Shown here: one piece after another, positions 7,509 to 17,880 of the stretch | Numbering within the stretch: the stretch's first letter is position 1 | How the letters are laid out: every line of letters begins with the position of its first letter | Assembly: GCF_030287445.1 (NCBI RefSeq) | Contig: NZ_JASVWB010000002.1 | Coordinates: forward strand, 5,332,001-5,396,000 | DNA: 64,000 nt | Direction: 5' to 3' | From: Streptomyces sp. ALI-76-A | Lineage (GTDB): Bacteria; Actinomycetota; Actinomycetes; Streptomycetales; Streptomycetaceae | The notes under the pieces: generated by a model | Seen by the model: the letters and a program-made list of their open reading frames with translations, nothing else | Databases searched by the model: none | Told to the model about the DNA's origin: nothing | Position numbers and translations under genes: made by a program

Positions 7509-8063
7509 TCAGCGGATCACGACGACCTTCTCGCCGATCGTCGCGAACCGCCACATCGCCTCGCCGTCCGCGCGGGACTCGCGGATGCCGCCCGTGCGCC
7601 CGCCCCGGCCGGGGTTCGGCCGCGGGCCGGCCACCGCCGCGCTGAAGCCGATGGACACGCCGTCCACGCTGGTGAAGCGGACGACGTGTTCGATGGGCGT
7701 GCCGTCGGTACCGATGATCGACTTCGAGCGGGACGTGACCGCGTAGGTGCCCGGCTTCGGGTCGACGGTCCCGGGGGTGACCTCGAAGGTCCGCTCGACC
7801 TTGTTGCCCGCTCGCACCAGCCACACCCGGTCGTCGTCCACCGAGTACACGACCCGTGCCCCCGCGCCGGAGGCGGCGGGCAGGGCCGCCGGGTCGCTCC
7901 GGTCCCGGGAGGCCTTCGGTGCGGCCGCCGCGGGCGAGCTGCTCGCGCCCGGCCGGCCGGGGCCGGCCGGGACGCTCGCGGCGGCCTGGTAGGCGAGGAA
8001 GCCGACGCCCGCGACGGCCGCCACGGTGAGCCCGGCCACGAATCCGGCGCTGCTGCTTGTCAC
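7509..8063 (-). CDS. exported YkuD (L,D-transpeptidase)-like protein without the catalytic cysteine motif
   Basis: 184 residues from GTG 8063, which has AGAGGTGG upstream. Residues 5-27 form an uncleaved or Sec-type signal (AGFVAGLTVAAVAGVGFLAY), followed by an Ala/Pro/Ser linker and a compact beta domain of about 110 residues (RVVYSVDDDRVWLV, GTYAVTSRSKSIIGTDG, ATIGEKVVVIR). The fold resembles L,D-transpeptidases that cross-link peptidoglycan, but the usual SHGC(I/V)R active site reads TGGIRESRADGEAMW, with no Cys. It may bind wall material without catalysis. It is convergent with the small gene at 7334 and divergent from tsaB. Confidence 0.72.
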   Translation of the reverse strand: MTSSSAGFVAGLTVAAVAGVGFLAYQAAASVPAGPGRPGASSSPAAAAPKASRDRSDPAALPAASGAGARVVYSVDDDRVWLVRAGNKVERTFEVTPGTVDPKPGTYAVTSRSKSIIGTDGTPIEHVVRFTSVDGVSIGFSAAVAGPRPNPGRGGRTGGIRESRADGEAMWRFATIGEKVVVIR

Positions 8064-8171
8064 GGTCTGCCACCTCTGTGTCGTACGCCGCGCTTCGTGG
8101 CGAAGGTAGCAGCAGGTGGCCGCCCGGCCGGGACGTCCGTGCCGGGCGCGGGAGAGCCGTAGGCTGTTTGC

Positions 8172-8828
8172 GTGCTCTTGCTCGCTCTGGATACCGCCAC
8201 CCCCGCCGTCACCGTCGCGCTGCACGACGGCACGGACGTCATCGCCGCGTCGAGTCAGGTGGACGCGCGCCGGCACGGGGAGCTGCTGCTGCCGGCCGTG
8301 GACCGGGTGCTCGCCGAGGCCGGTCTGAAGCTCGACGCGCTCACCGGCATCGTCGTCGGCATCGGTCCCGGCCCCTACACCGGACTGCGCGTCGGTCTGA
8401 TGACCGCCGAGACCTTCGGGCTCGCGCTCGGCGTCCCCGTGCACGGCGTGTGCACGCTGGACGGCCTCGCGTACGCCGCCGGCCTCGGCACCGGGCCGTT
8501 CGTCGTGGCGACCGACGCCCGGCGCAAGGAGGTCTACTGGGCCGAGTACGCCGACGCGCGCACCCGCCTCACCGACCCCGCCGTGGACCGGCCCGCCGAC
8601 ATCGCCGACCGGGTCGCGGGACTGCCCGCCGTCGGCGCGGGCGCGCTGCTGTACCCGGACACCTTCCCGGTCGCCCACCCGCCCGAGCACGTCTCCGCCG
8701 CCGCCCTCGCGGCGCTGGCGGCCGAGCGGCTCGGCACCGGCGGGGCACTCCCCGCGCCCCGGCCGCTGTACCTGCGCCGGCCCGACGCCCAGGTCCCCAA
8801 GAACTACAAGGTGGTCACCCCGAAGTGA
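8172..8828 (+). CDS. tsaB: tRNA t6A biosynthesis protein TsaB
   Basis: 218 residues, the normal length. TsaB is the non-catalytic Kae1-like partner that dimerises with TsaD and recruits TsaE. Diagnostic segments are LLALDTATPAVTVAL at the start, RRHGELLLPAVDRVL and GIGPGPYTGLRVGL. GTG at 8172 is used. The stop overlaps the rimI start by GTGA (8825-8828), which couples their translation. Confidence 0.95.
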   Translation: MLLLALDTATPAVTVALHDGTDVIAASSQVDARRHGELLLPAVDRVLAEAGLKLDALTGIVVGIGPGPYTGLRVGLMTAETFGLALGVPVHGVCTLDGLAYAAGLGTGPFVVATDARRKEVYWAEYADARTRLTDPAVDRPADIADRVAGLPAVGAGALLYPDTFPVAHPPEHVSAAALAALAAERLGTGGALPAPRPLYLRRPDAQVPKNYKVVTPK

Positions 8829-9370
8829 CCGAAGCGAGCGTGACCCCTCGACTGCGCGAGATGCGCTGGTGGGACATCGACCCCGTGCTCGAACTGGAGC
8901 GGGACCTCTTCCCCGAGGACGCCTGGTCGCGGGGGATGTTCTGGTCCGAACTGGCCCACTCCCGGGGCGCCGAGTCGACCCGGCGGTACGTCGTCGCCGA
9001 GAACGGTGACGGGCGGATCGTCGGATACGCGGGACTGGCCTGTGCCGGTGGACTGGCGGACGTGCAGACCATCGCCGTCGCCCGCGACCACCAGGGCACC
9101 GGCCTCGGCAGCCGGCTGCTGGCCGAGCTGTTGCGGGCCGCCACCGCCTTCGAGTGCGCCGAAGTGATGCTGGAGTGCCGGGTGGACAACGTCCGCGCCC
9201 AGAAGCTCTACGAGCGCTTCGGCTTCACGCCCATCGGCTTCCGGCGCGGCTACTACCAGCCGGGCAACGTGGACGCGCTCGTGATGCGCCTGGCCGTCGC
9301 GGCCGACAGCGGCCCCGCCCCGAGCGCCCCCTCCGCACCCGACGTACAAGGAACCGAGATCCATGGCTGA
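8825..9370 (+). CDS. rimI: ribosomal-protein-S18-alanine N-acetyltransferase family protein (GNAT)
   Basis: 181 residues. RimI uses acetyl-CoA to acetylate N-terminal alanine of S18 and, in actinobacteria, probably other proteins. The GNAT core shows the acetyl-CoA loop [15 protein letters not shown] (Q/RxxGxG/A) and the C-terminal motif [16 protein letters not shown] 8825 overlaps the tsaB stop; the reading continues to TGA at 9368-9370, overlapping the tsaD start by 8 bp. A roughly 20-residue Pro/Ala/Ser tail extends past the usual domain end. Confidence 0.92.
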   Translation: MTEASVTPRLREMRWWDIDPVLELERDLFPEDAWSRGMFWSELAHSRGAESTRRYVVAENGDGRIVGYAGLACAGGLADVQTIAVARDHQGTGLGSRLLAELLRAATAFECAEVMLECRVDNVRAQKLYERFGFTPIGFRRGYYQPGNVDALVMRLAVAADSGPAPSAPSAPDVQGTEIHG

Positions 9371-10448
9371 CGAACCCCTGGTCCTGGGGATCGAGACCTC
9401 CTGCGACGAGACCGGTGTCGGCATCGTCCGCGGCACCACCCTGCTGGCCGACGCGATCGCGTCCAGCGTCGACGAGCACGCCCGCTTCGGCGGGGTGGTG
9501 CCGGAGGTCGCCTCCCGGGCGCACCTGGAGGCGATGGTGCCGACCGTCGAACGCGCGCTGAAGGAGGCGGGGGTGAGCGCGAAGGACCTCGACGGCATCG
9601 CGGTCACCGCCGGTCCGGGGCTCGCCGGCGCCCTGCTGGTCGGTGTCTCCGCGGCCAAGGCGTACGCCTACGCGCTCGGCAAGCCCCTCTACGGTGTCAA
9701 CCACCTCGCCTCCCACATCTGCGTGGACCAGCTGGAGCACGGCGCCCTGCCGGAGCCGACGATGGCCCTGCTGGTGTCCGGCGGGCACTCCTCCCTGCTG
9801 CTGTCGAGCGACATCACCTCCGACGTCCGGCCGATGGGCGCCACCATCGACGACGCGGCCGGCGAGGCCTTCGACAAGATCGCCCGGGTGCTGAACCTGG
9901 GCTTCCCGGGCGGCCCGGTCATCGACCGGTACGCGAAGGAGGGCGACCCGGCGGCGATCGCCTTCCCGCGCGGCCTGACCGGCCCGCGCGACGCGGCGTA
10001 CGACTTCTCCTTCTCGGGGCTGAAGACGGCCGTGGCCCGCTGGATCGAGGCGAAGCGGGCGGCGGGGGAGGAGGTGCCGGTGCGGGACGTGGCGGCCTCC
10101 TTCCAGGAGGCGGTCGTCGACGTGCTGACCCGCAAGGCCGTGCGGGCCTGCAAGGACGAGGGCGTCGACCACCTGATGATCGGCGGCGGGGTGGCCGCCA
10201 ACTCGCGGCTGCGGGTCCTCGCCCAGGAGCGCTGCGAGGCGGCCGGGATCCGGCTGCGGGTGCCGCGGCCCAAGCTGTGCACGGACAACGGGGCGATGGT
10301 GGCCGCGCTGGGCGCGGAGATGGTCGCCCGCAACCGGCCGGCGTCCGGCTGGGACCTGTCGGCGGACTCCTCGCTGCCGGTGACGGAGCCGCATGTCCCG
10401 GCCCACGACCATGCGCACGAGGCCGGCGAGGGGAACCTGTACCCGTGA
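9363..10448 (+). CDS. tsaD: tRNA N6-adenosine threonylcarbamoyltransferase TsaD
   Basis: 361 residues; TsaD moves the threonylcarbamoyl group from TC-AMP to A37 of tRNA. The N-terminal phosphate-binding motif [14 protein letters not shown] and the metal-binding pair H114/H118 in [10 protein letters not shown] are intact, as are SGGHSSLLL and [11 protein letters not shown]. It is the third gene of the tsaB-rimI-tsaD overlap group and is itself followed by a GTGA overlap with the gene at 10445. All core t6A genes except tsaC are therefore in this window. Confidence 0.97.
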   Translation: MADEPLVLGIETSCDETGVGIVRGTTLLADAIASSVDEHARFGGVVPEVASRAHLEAMVPTVERALKEAGVSAKDLDGIAVTAGPGLAGALLVGVSAAKAYAYALGKPLYGVNHLASHICVDQLEHGALPEPTMALLVSGGHSSLLLSSDITSDVRPMGATIDDAAGEAFDKIARVLNLGFPGGPVIDRYAKEGDPAAIAFPRGLTGPRDAAYDFSFSGLKTAVARWIEAKRAAGEEVPVRDVAASFQEAVVDVLTRKAVRACKDEGVDHLMIGGGVAANSRLRVLAQERCEAAGIRLRVPRPKLCTDNGAMVAALGAEMVARNRPASGWDLSADSSLPVTEPHVPAHDHAHEAGEGNLYP

Positions 10449-10702
10449 CGGTCGCCCTGATGTGGGAGGCCAGGGCGGCGGAGGGGCGGGGCGCGGACCT
10501 GCTGGCCTGGGCGCGGAGCCAGGAACTGCCCGGGGCGCCCCTGCGCCGGGAGACCTTCCGGGCGCCGGGGGACCGGGTGCTGGTCGTCACCTGGTGGGAC
10601 GCGGACTACGACGCCGCGCTGCCCGAACTGCCGGAGCCGGCGGGCGACCTGGTCACCCGGGCGGTGCACCGGTGGCGGTTCGAGTCGGTGGCGGTCCGCT
10701 GA
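10445..10702 (+). CDS. small conserved hypothetical protein, 85 residues
   Basis: GTG 10445 overlaps the tsaD stop by GTGA, so it is the last gene of the tsaB-rimI-tsaD unit. The sequence ([20 protein letters not shown]…[12 protein letters not shown]) suggests a small ferredoxin-like alpha/beta fold reminiscent of antibiotic-biosynthesis-monooxygenase-type dimers, but no catalytic residues can be named. Its 3' end overlaps the minus-strand membrane gene by 50 bp, tail to tail. Function unknown. Confidence 0.75.
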   Translation: MTVALMWEARAAEGRGADLLAWARSQELPGAPLRRETFRAPGDRVLVVTWWDADYDAALPELPEPAGDLVTRAVHRWRFESVAVR

Positions 10703-11180
10703 CCGGGGAGCAGGACAGCTTCCCGGGGTCGTCCTCGTCGTGCCCCCGCCACAGCAGCACCCCGTGCCGGCGCTCCCAGCGGGCGGCGACCAGGCTGTCG
10801 GTCAGCCAGGACAGCGCCCGCCACACGAGGAGCAGGACGAGGGCGGGTTCCCACAGGAGGGTCACGGCCAGCGACAGGACGAGGAATCCGGCGAACACCC
10901 GCGGGCGGACCGGCCGCCGGCGCAGGGAGTCGCCCTCGGGGGGCGGGCCCGCCAGGGGAACGGCGGCCTCGTACTCCCGTGCCCTGCCGACCCACCTGAG
11001 CCGGGACGCCTTCACCGGCGCCCACAGCCCCACGACGACGACCAGCACGGCGCAGGGCAGCCACCACCTGCCGGACGGCTCCGGAAGCCCGCGGACCGCG
11101 TACAGCACCACCGCCGTGACGGCCAGGGCGGCCGCCGCGGCGATGGCCGCCCGCAGCTCGTCGTGCACGTACCGGCTCAT
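10653..11180 (-). CDS. small integral membrane protein, function unknown
   Basis: 175 residues with hydrophobic segments at about 9-29, 38-55 and 93-122 (the last possibly two short spans). A charged loop between spans 2 and 3 contains many Arg (SLRRRPVRPR). The C-terminal 45 residues are polar ([19 protein letters not shown]). Its 3' end overlaps the gene at 10445 in a convergent arrangement. It lies 28 bp downstream of the GH3 gene on the same strand and could be co-transcribed with it. No family recognised. Confidence 0.7.
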   Translation of the reverse strand: MSRYVHDELRAAIAAAAALAVTAVVLYAVRGLPEPSGRWWLPCAVLVVVVGLWAPVKASRLRWVGRAREYEAAVPLAGPPPEGDSLRRRPVRPRVFAGFLVLSLAVTLLWEPALVLLLVWRALSWLTDSLVAARWERRHGVLLWRGHDEDDPGKLSCSPVSGPPPTRTATGAPPG

Positions 11181-11208
11181 CGCGTCCCCCGTGCCCCCGG
11201 CGCCGGGC

Positions 11209-13521
11209 TCACGCCACGCCGGACACCTCCGCCTCGCAGCGCAGCCTGCGGTCCGGCCCCGGTTCCCGGACCGGTCCCGTGAGGGTCAGCCGGGCCGTGT
11301 GCCGCACGTCGGCGCTCGACACCGCCAACCGTAGTTCCAGCGAGCCCGGTTCGACCACCCTGCGGCCGGAGCGGTCGGTGAAGGCCGAATGGTCCGCGTG
11401 GAAGCGGAAGGTGACCCGGCGGCCCTCGCCCGGCTCCAACTCCAGCCGCTGGTAACCGATCAGACGGACGTCCGGGCGGGTCACCGAGGCCACCGGGTCG
11501 TGGAGGTAGAGCTGCACGACCTCGGCACCCGCGCGGTCGCCCGTGTTGCGGACCGTCACCGACACGTCGTACGAGCCGTCCGTGCCGATCGTCGCGGGTT
11601 CCGCGCCGCCGGTGCAGTCCTCCCAGGTGAACTCCGTGTACGCGCGGCCGTGTCCGAACGGGTACAGCGGGGTCGGGTCCAGGTTGCTGACCTCGCCCGC
11701 CAGGCCCAGTGGGGGCTGGAGATAGGTCCAGGGCTGGCCGCCGGGGACGTGCGGGACGCTCACCGGGAGGCGGCCGGAGGGGTTCACGCGGCCCGACAGC
11801 ACCCCCGCGACCGCCGGGCCGCCCTCCTCCCCCGGGAAGAACGCCTGGACGACCGCGGCGAGCCGGCCGTGCCAGCGGCCGAGCGCGTAGGGGCGGCCGG
11901 TCAGCAGCACCAGCACGACCGGGACGCCCGTCGCCACCAGCGAGTCGAGCAACGCCGACTGCGCGCCGGGCAGGCGCAGGTCGGTGGCGTCGCAGCCCTC
12001 GCCGGAGGTGCCCCGGCCGAACAGGCCCGCCCGGTCACCGAGCACCGCCACGCACACGTCCGCCTCGGCGGTGCGGGCCACCGCCTCCTCGAAGCCCGTG
12101 GTGTCCGGCTCCGAGACCCCGCAGCCCTCCGCGAACGTGACCTTCGCGTCGGGCAGTTCGACGCGCAGCGACTCCAGCAGCGTCGGGATCTCGATGCCCG
12201 TCGCCACCTCGGGGTGGTGCGTGAGCACATGGGAGGGGAAGGAGTAGCAGCCGAGCATGGCCAGCGCGTCCGCCGCGCGCGGGCCGACCACCGCGATCCT
12301 GGTGTCCGGGGCCAGCGGGAGCAGACCGTCCGGGTTGTCCAGCAGCACCACCGACTCCTCGGCCAGCCGGCGGGCCAGCGCGCGGTTCGCCGCCGAGTCC
12401 AGGCTGATCCGGCCGGCCGGCTCCGGCGCCCAGTCCTCGTCCAGCAGGCCCAGTTCGCACTTCTGGAGCAGGACGCGCCGGGCCGCCCGGTCGACCAGGG
12501 CCTCGGGGACCTCGCCCGCCCGGACCGCCTCCAGGAGCGGTGTCCCGTAGCACTTCACGGTGGGGAGCTCGACGTCGATGCCCGCGGCGAGCGCCGCGTG
12601 GGCCGCCTCCGCCTCGGTCCCGGCCACCCGGTGCAGGGTCCGCAGGAAGCCGACACCGAAGTAGTCGGCGACCACCGTGCCGGTGAACCCCCAGGCGTCC
12701 CGCAGGAGTTCGGTGAGCAGACCCGGGTCCGCGGACGCCGGTACGCCGTCCGTGTCGGTGTACGCGGCCATCACCGAGCGGGCGCCGCCGTCCCGCAGGG
12801 CCATCTCGAACGGCGGGAGGGTGACGTCCGCGAACTCCCGGACGCCGGCCCGCACGGGGGCCAGGTTGCGGGCGCCGGCGGAAGCGGCGTACCCGGCGAA
12901 GTGCTTGAGCGTGGCGACGATCCCCGCCGACTCCAGACCCCGCACATAGGCGGAGCCGACCGTGCCCACCAGGTACGGGTCCTCGCCGATGGTCTCCTCG
13001 ACCCGGCCCCAGCGCGGATCCCGTACGACGTCCAGGACCGGGGCGAGGCCCTGGTGGACGCCGACCGAGCGCAGGTCCTGGCCGATGCGGCGGCCCAGCT
13101 CCTCGACCAGCCCGGGGTCGAAGGTGGCGCCCCAGGCCAGCGGGACCGGGTAGGCGGTGGCCTGCCAGGCGGTGAAGCCGGCCAGGCACTCCTCGTGGGC
13201 GAGCGCGGGAATGCCGAAGCGGCCGGCCTCGACGATACGGCGCTGGGCGCGGGCCAGTGCCTGCGCGCCCAGCGCCGGGTCCACGGGCGCCGTGCCGAAG
13301 GGGCGGGTGAGCTGGCCCAGGCCGTGGGTGATCAGCTCGTCCCAGTCGAAGTCGGCGGTCATCTCGCGTTGGAGGGGTGCGACCCCGTCGCCGTCCGTGC
13401 TGGCGCCCACCCAGACGCCGTAGAGCTGGGCGGTCTTCTCCTGAAGGGTCATCCGGGAGAGGAGGTCGTCGACGCGGGCGGCGGCGGGCAGAGCGGGGTC
13501 ACGCCAGGGGGCGGTGGTCAT
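11209..13521 (-). CDS. glycoside hydrolase family 3 (beta-glucosidase/beta-xylosidase type), cytoplasmic
   Basis: 770 residues and no signal peptide, suggesting it acts on imported oligosaccharides. The N-terminal TIM barrel carries the GH3 substrate motif KHFAGYAAS and the nucleophile aspartate D286 in VVADYFGV. The second alpha/beta domain has GLFGRGTSGEGCDATDL, and the C-terminal part is a fibronectin-III-like domain (RVTFRFHADHSAFTD). ATG 13521 follows AGGAG. It is divergent from the LacI-family repressor, and the spacer holds two repeated operator-like boxes. With the GH10 xylanase beyond the repressor, hydrolysis of xylo-oligosaccharides is the likeliest role (inferred). Confidence 0.93.
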   Translation of the reverse strand: MTTAPWRDPALPAAARVDDLLSRMTLQEKTAQLYGVWVGASTDGDGVAPLQREMTADFDWDELITHGLGQLTRPFGTAPVDPALGAQALARAQRRIVEAGRFGIPALAHEECLAGFTAWQATAYPVPLAWGATFDPGLVEELGRRIGQDLRSVGVHQGLAPVLDVVRDPRWGRVEETIGEDPYLVGTVGSAYVRGLESAGIVATLKHFAGYAASAGARNLAPVRAGVREFADVTLPPFEMALRDGGARSVMAAYTDTDGVPASADPGLLTELLRDAWGFTGTVVADYFGVGFLRTLHRVAGTEAEAAHAALAAGIDVELPTVKCYGTPLLEAVRAGEVPEALVDRAARRVLLQKCELGLLDEDWAPEPAGRISLDSAANRALARRLAEESVVLLDNPDGLLPLAPDTRIAVVGPRAADALAMLGCYSFPSHVLTHHPEVATGIEIPTLLESLRVELPDAKVTFAEGCGVSEPDTTGFEEAVARTAEADVCVAVLGDRAGLFGRGTSGEGCDATDLRLPGAQSALLDSLVATGVPVVLVLLTGRPYALGRWHGRLAAVVQAFFPGEEGGPAVAGVLSGRVNPSGRLPVSVPHVPGGQPWTYLQPPLGLAGEVSNLDPTPLYPFGHGRAYTEFTWEDCTGGAEPATIGTDGSYDVSVTVRNTGDRAGAEVVQLYLHDPVASVTRPDVRLIGYQRLELEPGEGRRVTFRFHADHSAFTDRSGRRVVEPGSLELRLAVSSADVRHTARLTLTGPVREPGPDRRLRCEAEVSGVA

Positions 13522-13552
13522 GAAACTCCTGTCGGGGTGGAGGGCCCTCTCG

Positions 13553-13584
13553 CGAATGTTTCGAGATGCAAGTCGAATGTTTTG
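13553..13584. promoter_or_regulatory. paired CGAATGTTT boxes between GH3 and LacI genes
   Basis: CGAATGTTTCG (13553-13563, a near-palindrome) is repeated as CGAATGTTTTG at 13574-13584. The start-to-start distance is 21 bp, two helical turns, on one DNA face. They sit between divergent GH3 and lacI-type genes and resemble the CCGAAACTTTCGG box before the xylanase, so all are probably bound by the local repressor. Confidence 0.6.
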
Positions 13585-13643
13585 GGAACCTAGGCCGGTG
13601 GGAGGGGTTCGTCAAGAGGTCGTGCAGGGATACGATCGCCGCC

Positions 13644-14705
13644 ATGACACCCCCGGAGCCCGCTGAAACCCGGACGACAACCCCCCCGGCCGCACGGTCC
13701 GCGCAGACCGCGACGCTCGCCGAGATCGCCCGTGAGGCCGGCGTTTCGGCGCCGACAGTTTCGAAGGTCCTCAACGGCCGCGCCGATGTCGCCCCGGCGA
13801 CCCGCAGCCGGGTGGAGGAACTCCTGCGCGCCCACGGCTACCGGCGCCGCCGCGCCGAGGCCAGCCGGTCGCCCCTGATCGACCTGGTCTTCCACGAGCT
13901 GGAGAGCGCCTGGGCGATGGAGGTCATCCGGGGCGTGGAGAACGTCGCCCGGGACGCCGGGCTGAGCGTGGTGCTCAGCGAGAGCGCCGGGCGGCTCACC
14001 CCGGGGCGCACCTGGGCCGACCAGGTCGCCGCCCGCCGCCCGCACGGCGTGATCCTCGTGCTGTCCGGGCTGGACGAGTCCCAGCGCGCCCTGCTGAACA
14101 GCCGCTCCATCCCGTTCGTCGTGATGGACCCGGCCGGCGACCCGGGCGCCGACGTGCCCTCCATCGGCGCCACCAACTGGCAGGGCGGGCTCGCCGCCAC
14201 CCGGCATCTGGTCGACCTCGGGCACACCCGCATCGGCGCGATCACCGGGCCGTCCCGGATGATGTGCAGCCGCGCCCGCGTCGACGGCTACCGGGCCGCC
14301 CTGGAGACCGCCGGGCTGCCGGTGGACCCGGGGCTGATCGTGGCCGGCGACTTCCACCACGAGGCCGGCTACCGGCGGGGGCTGGAGCTGCTGCGCCGGC
14401 CGGACCGGCCGACCGCCGTCTTCGCCGGCAACGACCTCCAGGCGCTCGGTCTGTACGAGGCCGCGCGCGAGCTCGGGCTCAGGATCCCGGAGGACCTGAG
14501 CGTGGTCGGGTTCGATGATCTGCCGGTGGCGCCCTGGGTGGGCCCGCCGCTGACGACCGTGCGGCAGCCGCTGACGGAGATGGCGGAGGCGGCCGCGAAA
14601 CTGGTCCTGGACCTCGGGCGGGAGGAGGGCGCCGCGGCGGCGACCCGGGTGGAGCTGGCGACGAGTCTGGTGGTGCGGGCGAGCACCGGAGCGCCCCCGG
14701 CGTGA
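13644..14705 (+). CDS. LacI-family transcriptional repressor of hemicellulose genes
   Basis: 353 residues. The helix-turn-helix LAEIAREAGVSAPTVSKVLN lies at about residues 29-48 and the hinge leads into a periplasmic-binding-protein-like sensor domain (HGVILVLSGL, PFVVMDPAG, GFDDLPVAPW). ATG 13644 is chosen because codon bias and similarity begin there; an earlier in-frame ATG at 13566 would translate the operator region. It is flanked by a divergent GH3 gene and a downstream GH10 xylanase, both preceded by CGAA/TTTCG boxes. By analogy with xylan repressors of Streptomyces it should release DNA on binding a xylo-oligosaccharide; the ligand is inferred. Confidence 0.93.
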   Translation: MTPPEPAETRTTTPPAARSAQTATLAEIAREAGVSAPTVSKVLNGRADVAPATRSRVEELLRAHGYRRRRAEASRSPLIDLVFHELESAWAMEVIRGVENVARDAGLSVVLSESAGRLTPGRTWADQVAARRPHGVILVLSGLDESQRALLNSRSIPFVVMDPAGDPGADVPSIGATNWQGGLAATRHLVDLGHTRIGAITGPSRMMCSRARVDGYRAALETAGLPVDPGLIVAGDFHHEAGYRRGLELLRRPDRPTAVFAGNDLQALGLYEAARELGLRIPEDLSVVGFDDLPVAPWVGPPLTTVRQPLTEMAEAAAKLVLDLGREEGAAAATRVELATSLVVRASTGAPPA

Positions 14706-16193
<1,488 letters not shown>

Positions 16194-16287
16194 CGGTCCG
16201 TCACGGAATGCTCGCTTCCGGGCGAGAAGTCTGAGAATTTCCGAAGGAATGCAGGTAGGAGGTTCCTGCACGTAATAAATCGGAATT

Positions 16288-17364
16288 ATGTTCATGTCTG
16301 TGACCGGACATGACGAGAGCAACGACGAGAGCGGGGACGCGGCCAGAAGAGCGCGCCGCCGGTCGACAGTCCTCAGGACCGCCGGTCTCACCCTGGCGGG
16401 AGTGCTGGTGCTCGGAGTCGCGGCGGCGGGCTGGGCGTACTGGCATCTCAACAGCAACATCAGGAGCGTCGACATCAACGGCGCGCTCGGCGACGACCGC
16501 CCGCCCAGGGCGGTGGCGGCACCGTCCTCGTCCGGTACCGCCGCCGCCTCCCCGCTGCCCACCGGCTCCCTGAACATCCTGGTCCTCGGTTCGGACACGC
16601 GCAGTGGCAAGGAGAACCAGGAACTCGGCGGCGGCAGCAGCGAGGGCGCCCGGTCCGACACGGCGATGGTGGTGCACCTGGACGCCGGCCGGACGGCGGC
16701 GACCGTGGTCAGCATCCCGCGCGACACCCTCGTCGCCCGGCCCTCCTGCCCGCTGCCGTCGGGCGACTCGACGGCCGAGCGGTACGCGATGTTCAACAGC
16801 GCGTTCTCGGTGGGCGGGGCCGTGTGCGCGGTCAAGACCGTCGAGTCGGTCACCGACGTGCGCATGGACCACTACATCGAGATCGACTTCGCCGGCTTCG
16901 CGAAGCTCGTGGACGCGCTCGGCGGGGTCACCGTCACCACGGACGAGGACATCGACGACGAGGACAGCCACCTCACGCTGGACGCCGGCACCCACGAACT
17001 CGACGGCGCGCAGGCGCTCGCCCTGGCCCGCACCCGGCACGGCGTCGGCGACGGCAGCGACCTCGGCCGCATCGGCCTCCAGCACAAGCTGGTGAAGGCG
17101 CTGCTGGAGCAGATCGCCTCGACCGACCTGCTCTCCGACCCGGCCCGGCTGTACAGCGTGGCCGACGCGGTCACCGGCAGCCTCACCACGGACACCGGAC
17201 TCGACTCGCTGACCGAGCTGATGCGGCTCGGGGAGAGCCTGCGGGGGCTGTCCGCGAACGAGGTGACGACGGTGACCATGCCGGTGGTGCCGGCCCCCTC
17301 GGACAGCAACCGGGTGGTGGCCGAGGAGCCGGAGGCGGGCGAGCTGTGGAAGTCGCTGCGCTGA
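16288..17364 (+). CDS. LytR-CpsA-Psr (LCP) family cell-wall glycopolymer ligase
   Basis: 358 residues with a cytoplasmic basic N-terminus, one membrane span (about 32-54) and an extracellular LCP domain. LCP enzymes transfer lipid-linked teichoic acids or polysaccharides to peptidoglycan. Recognisable segments are LNILVLGSDTRSG, RSDTAMVVHLD, VVSIPRDTLV and LARTRHGVGDGSDLGRIGLQ, the Arg/Asp positions that bind pyrophosphate. Ten or more LCP genes per genome is usual in Streptomyces, so no paralogue is assigned. The leader is unusually AT-rich (CGTAATAAATCGGAATT) and an inverted repeat TGCAGG…CCTGCA at 16250-16270 encloses the nearest GGAGG, so translation start and control are uncertain. ATG 16294 is an alternative. 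Confidence 0.92.
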   Translation: MFMSVTGHDESNDESGDAARRARRRSTVLRTAGLTLAGVLVLGVAAAGWAYWHLNSNIRSVDINGALGDDRPPRAVAAPSSSGTAAASPLPTGSLNILVLGSDTRSGKENQELGGGSSEGARSDTAMVVHLDAGRTAATVVSIPRDTLVARPSCPLPSGDSTAERYAMFNSAFSVGGAVCAVKTVESVTDVRMDHYIEIDFAGFAKLVDALGGVTVTTDEDIDDEDSHLTLDAGTHELDGAQALALARTRHGVGDGSDLGRIGLQHKLVKALLEQIASTDLLSDPARLYSVADAVTGSLTTDTGLDSLTELMRLGESLRGLSANEVTTVTMPVVPAPSDSNRVVAEEPEAGELWKSLR

Positions 17365-17398
17365 CCGCGGCCCTTTCTTCGAAATGTTCCGGCGTGCG

Positions 17399-17425
17399 TG
17401 TCGATCCGGCCGTCTCCTGATCGAC
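17399..17425 (+). promoter_or_regulatory. ECF42-type sigma promoter before the DGPF gene
   Basis: TGTCGA (17399-17404) and CGAC (17422-17425) are separated by 17 bp. This equals the bipartite signature reported for ECF42-group promoters (TGTCGA at -35 and CG[A/T]C at -10). The DGPF-protein gene begins 52 bp downstream and the ECF42 sigma gene follows it. See the finding. Confidence 0.78.
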
Positions 17426-17477
17426 GCACCGGTGAGAGGCCGGGAAGGACCCGGCCCGTACCGCAGGAGGAGCCACC

Positions 17478-17834
17478 ATGCCGCGCTACCTGTCGCTGGT
17501 GAGGATCGACGAGAGCACCGCGCCCGCCGAGGGCCCGAGCCCCGAGCTGATGCGGCGCATGGGGGAGCTGATCGAGGAGATGACGAAGAGCGGGGTGCTG
17601 CTCGACACCGCCGGGCTGACGCCCACCGCGCAGGGCACCCGCGTGCTCTGGGAGGGCGGCGGGATCTCGGTCACCGACGGGCCCTTCACCGAGTCCAAGG
17701 AGGTCGTCGGCGGCTACGCGATCATGCAGTGCAAGGACAAGGCCGAGGCGCTGGAGTGGACCAGGCGGTTCCTCAAGGTGCACGAGGCGCACTGGACCGT
17801 GACCTGCGAGGTGCGGGAGATCGCGGAGGGCTGA
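17478..17834 (+). CDS. YCII-related DGPF-domain protein, partner of the downstream ECF42 sigma factor
   Basis: 118 residues with the defining VTDGPFTESKEVVGGYAIM segment (DGPF at about 67-70) inside a YCII ferredoxin-like fold. ATG 17478 has AGGAGG at 17465-17470. Proteins of this family sit beside ECF42 sigma genes and are their main regulatory targets; their biochemical role is unsettled. It ends 46 bp before the sigma gene and probably shares its transcript from the promoter at 17399-17425. Confidence 0.93.
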   Translation: MPRYLSLVRIDESTAPAEGPSPELMRRMGELIEEMTKSGVLLDTAGLTPTAQGTRVLWEGGGISVTDGPFTESKEVVGGYAIMQCKDKAEALEWTRRFLKVHEAHWTVTCEVREIAEG

Positions 17835-17880
17835 TCTCCCCGCTGATTCCGCTTGGTCCCGGGCCCGCCGGGGGTGTTGC

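Noticed and set aside
11389..13593. 734-codon open frame on the plus strand opposite the GH3 gene
   Set aside because: Arg/Val/Gly-rich antisense shadow caused by high GC; the GH3 motifs on the minus strand are intact.
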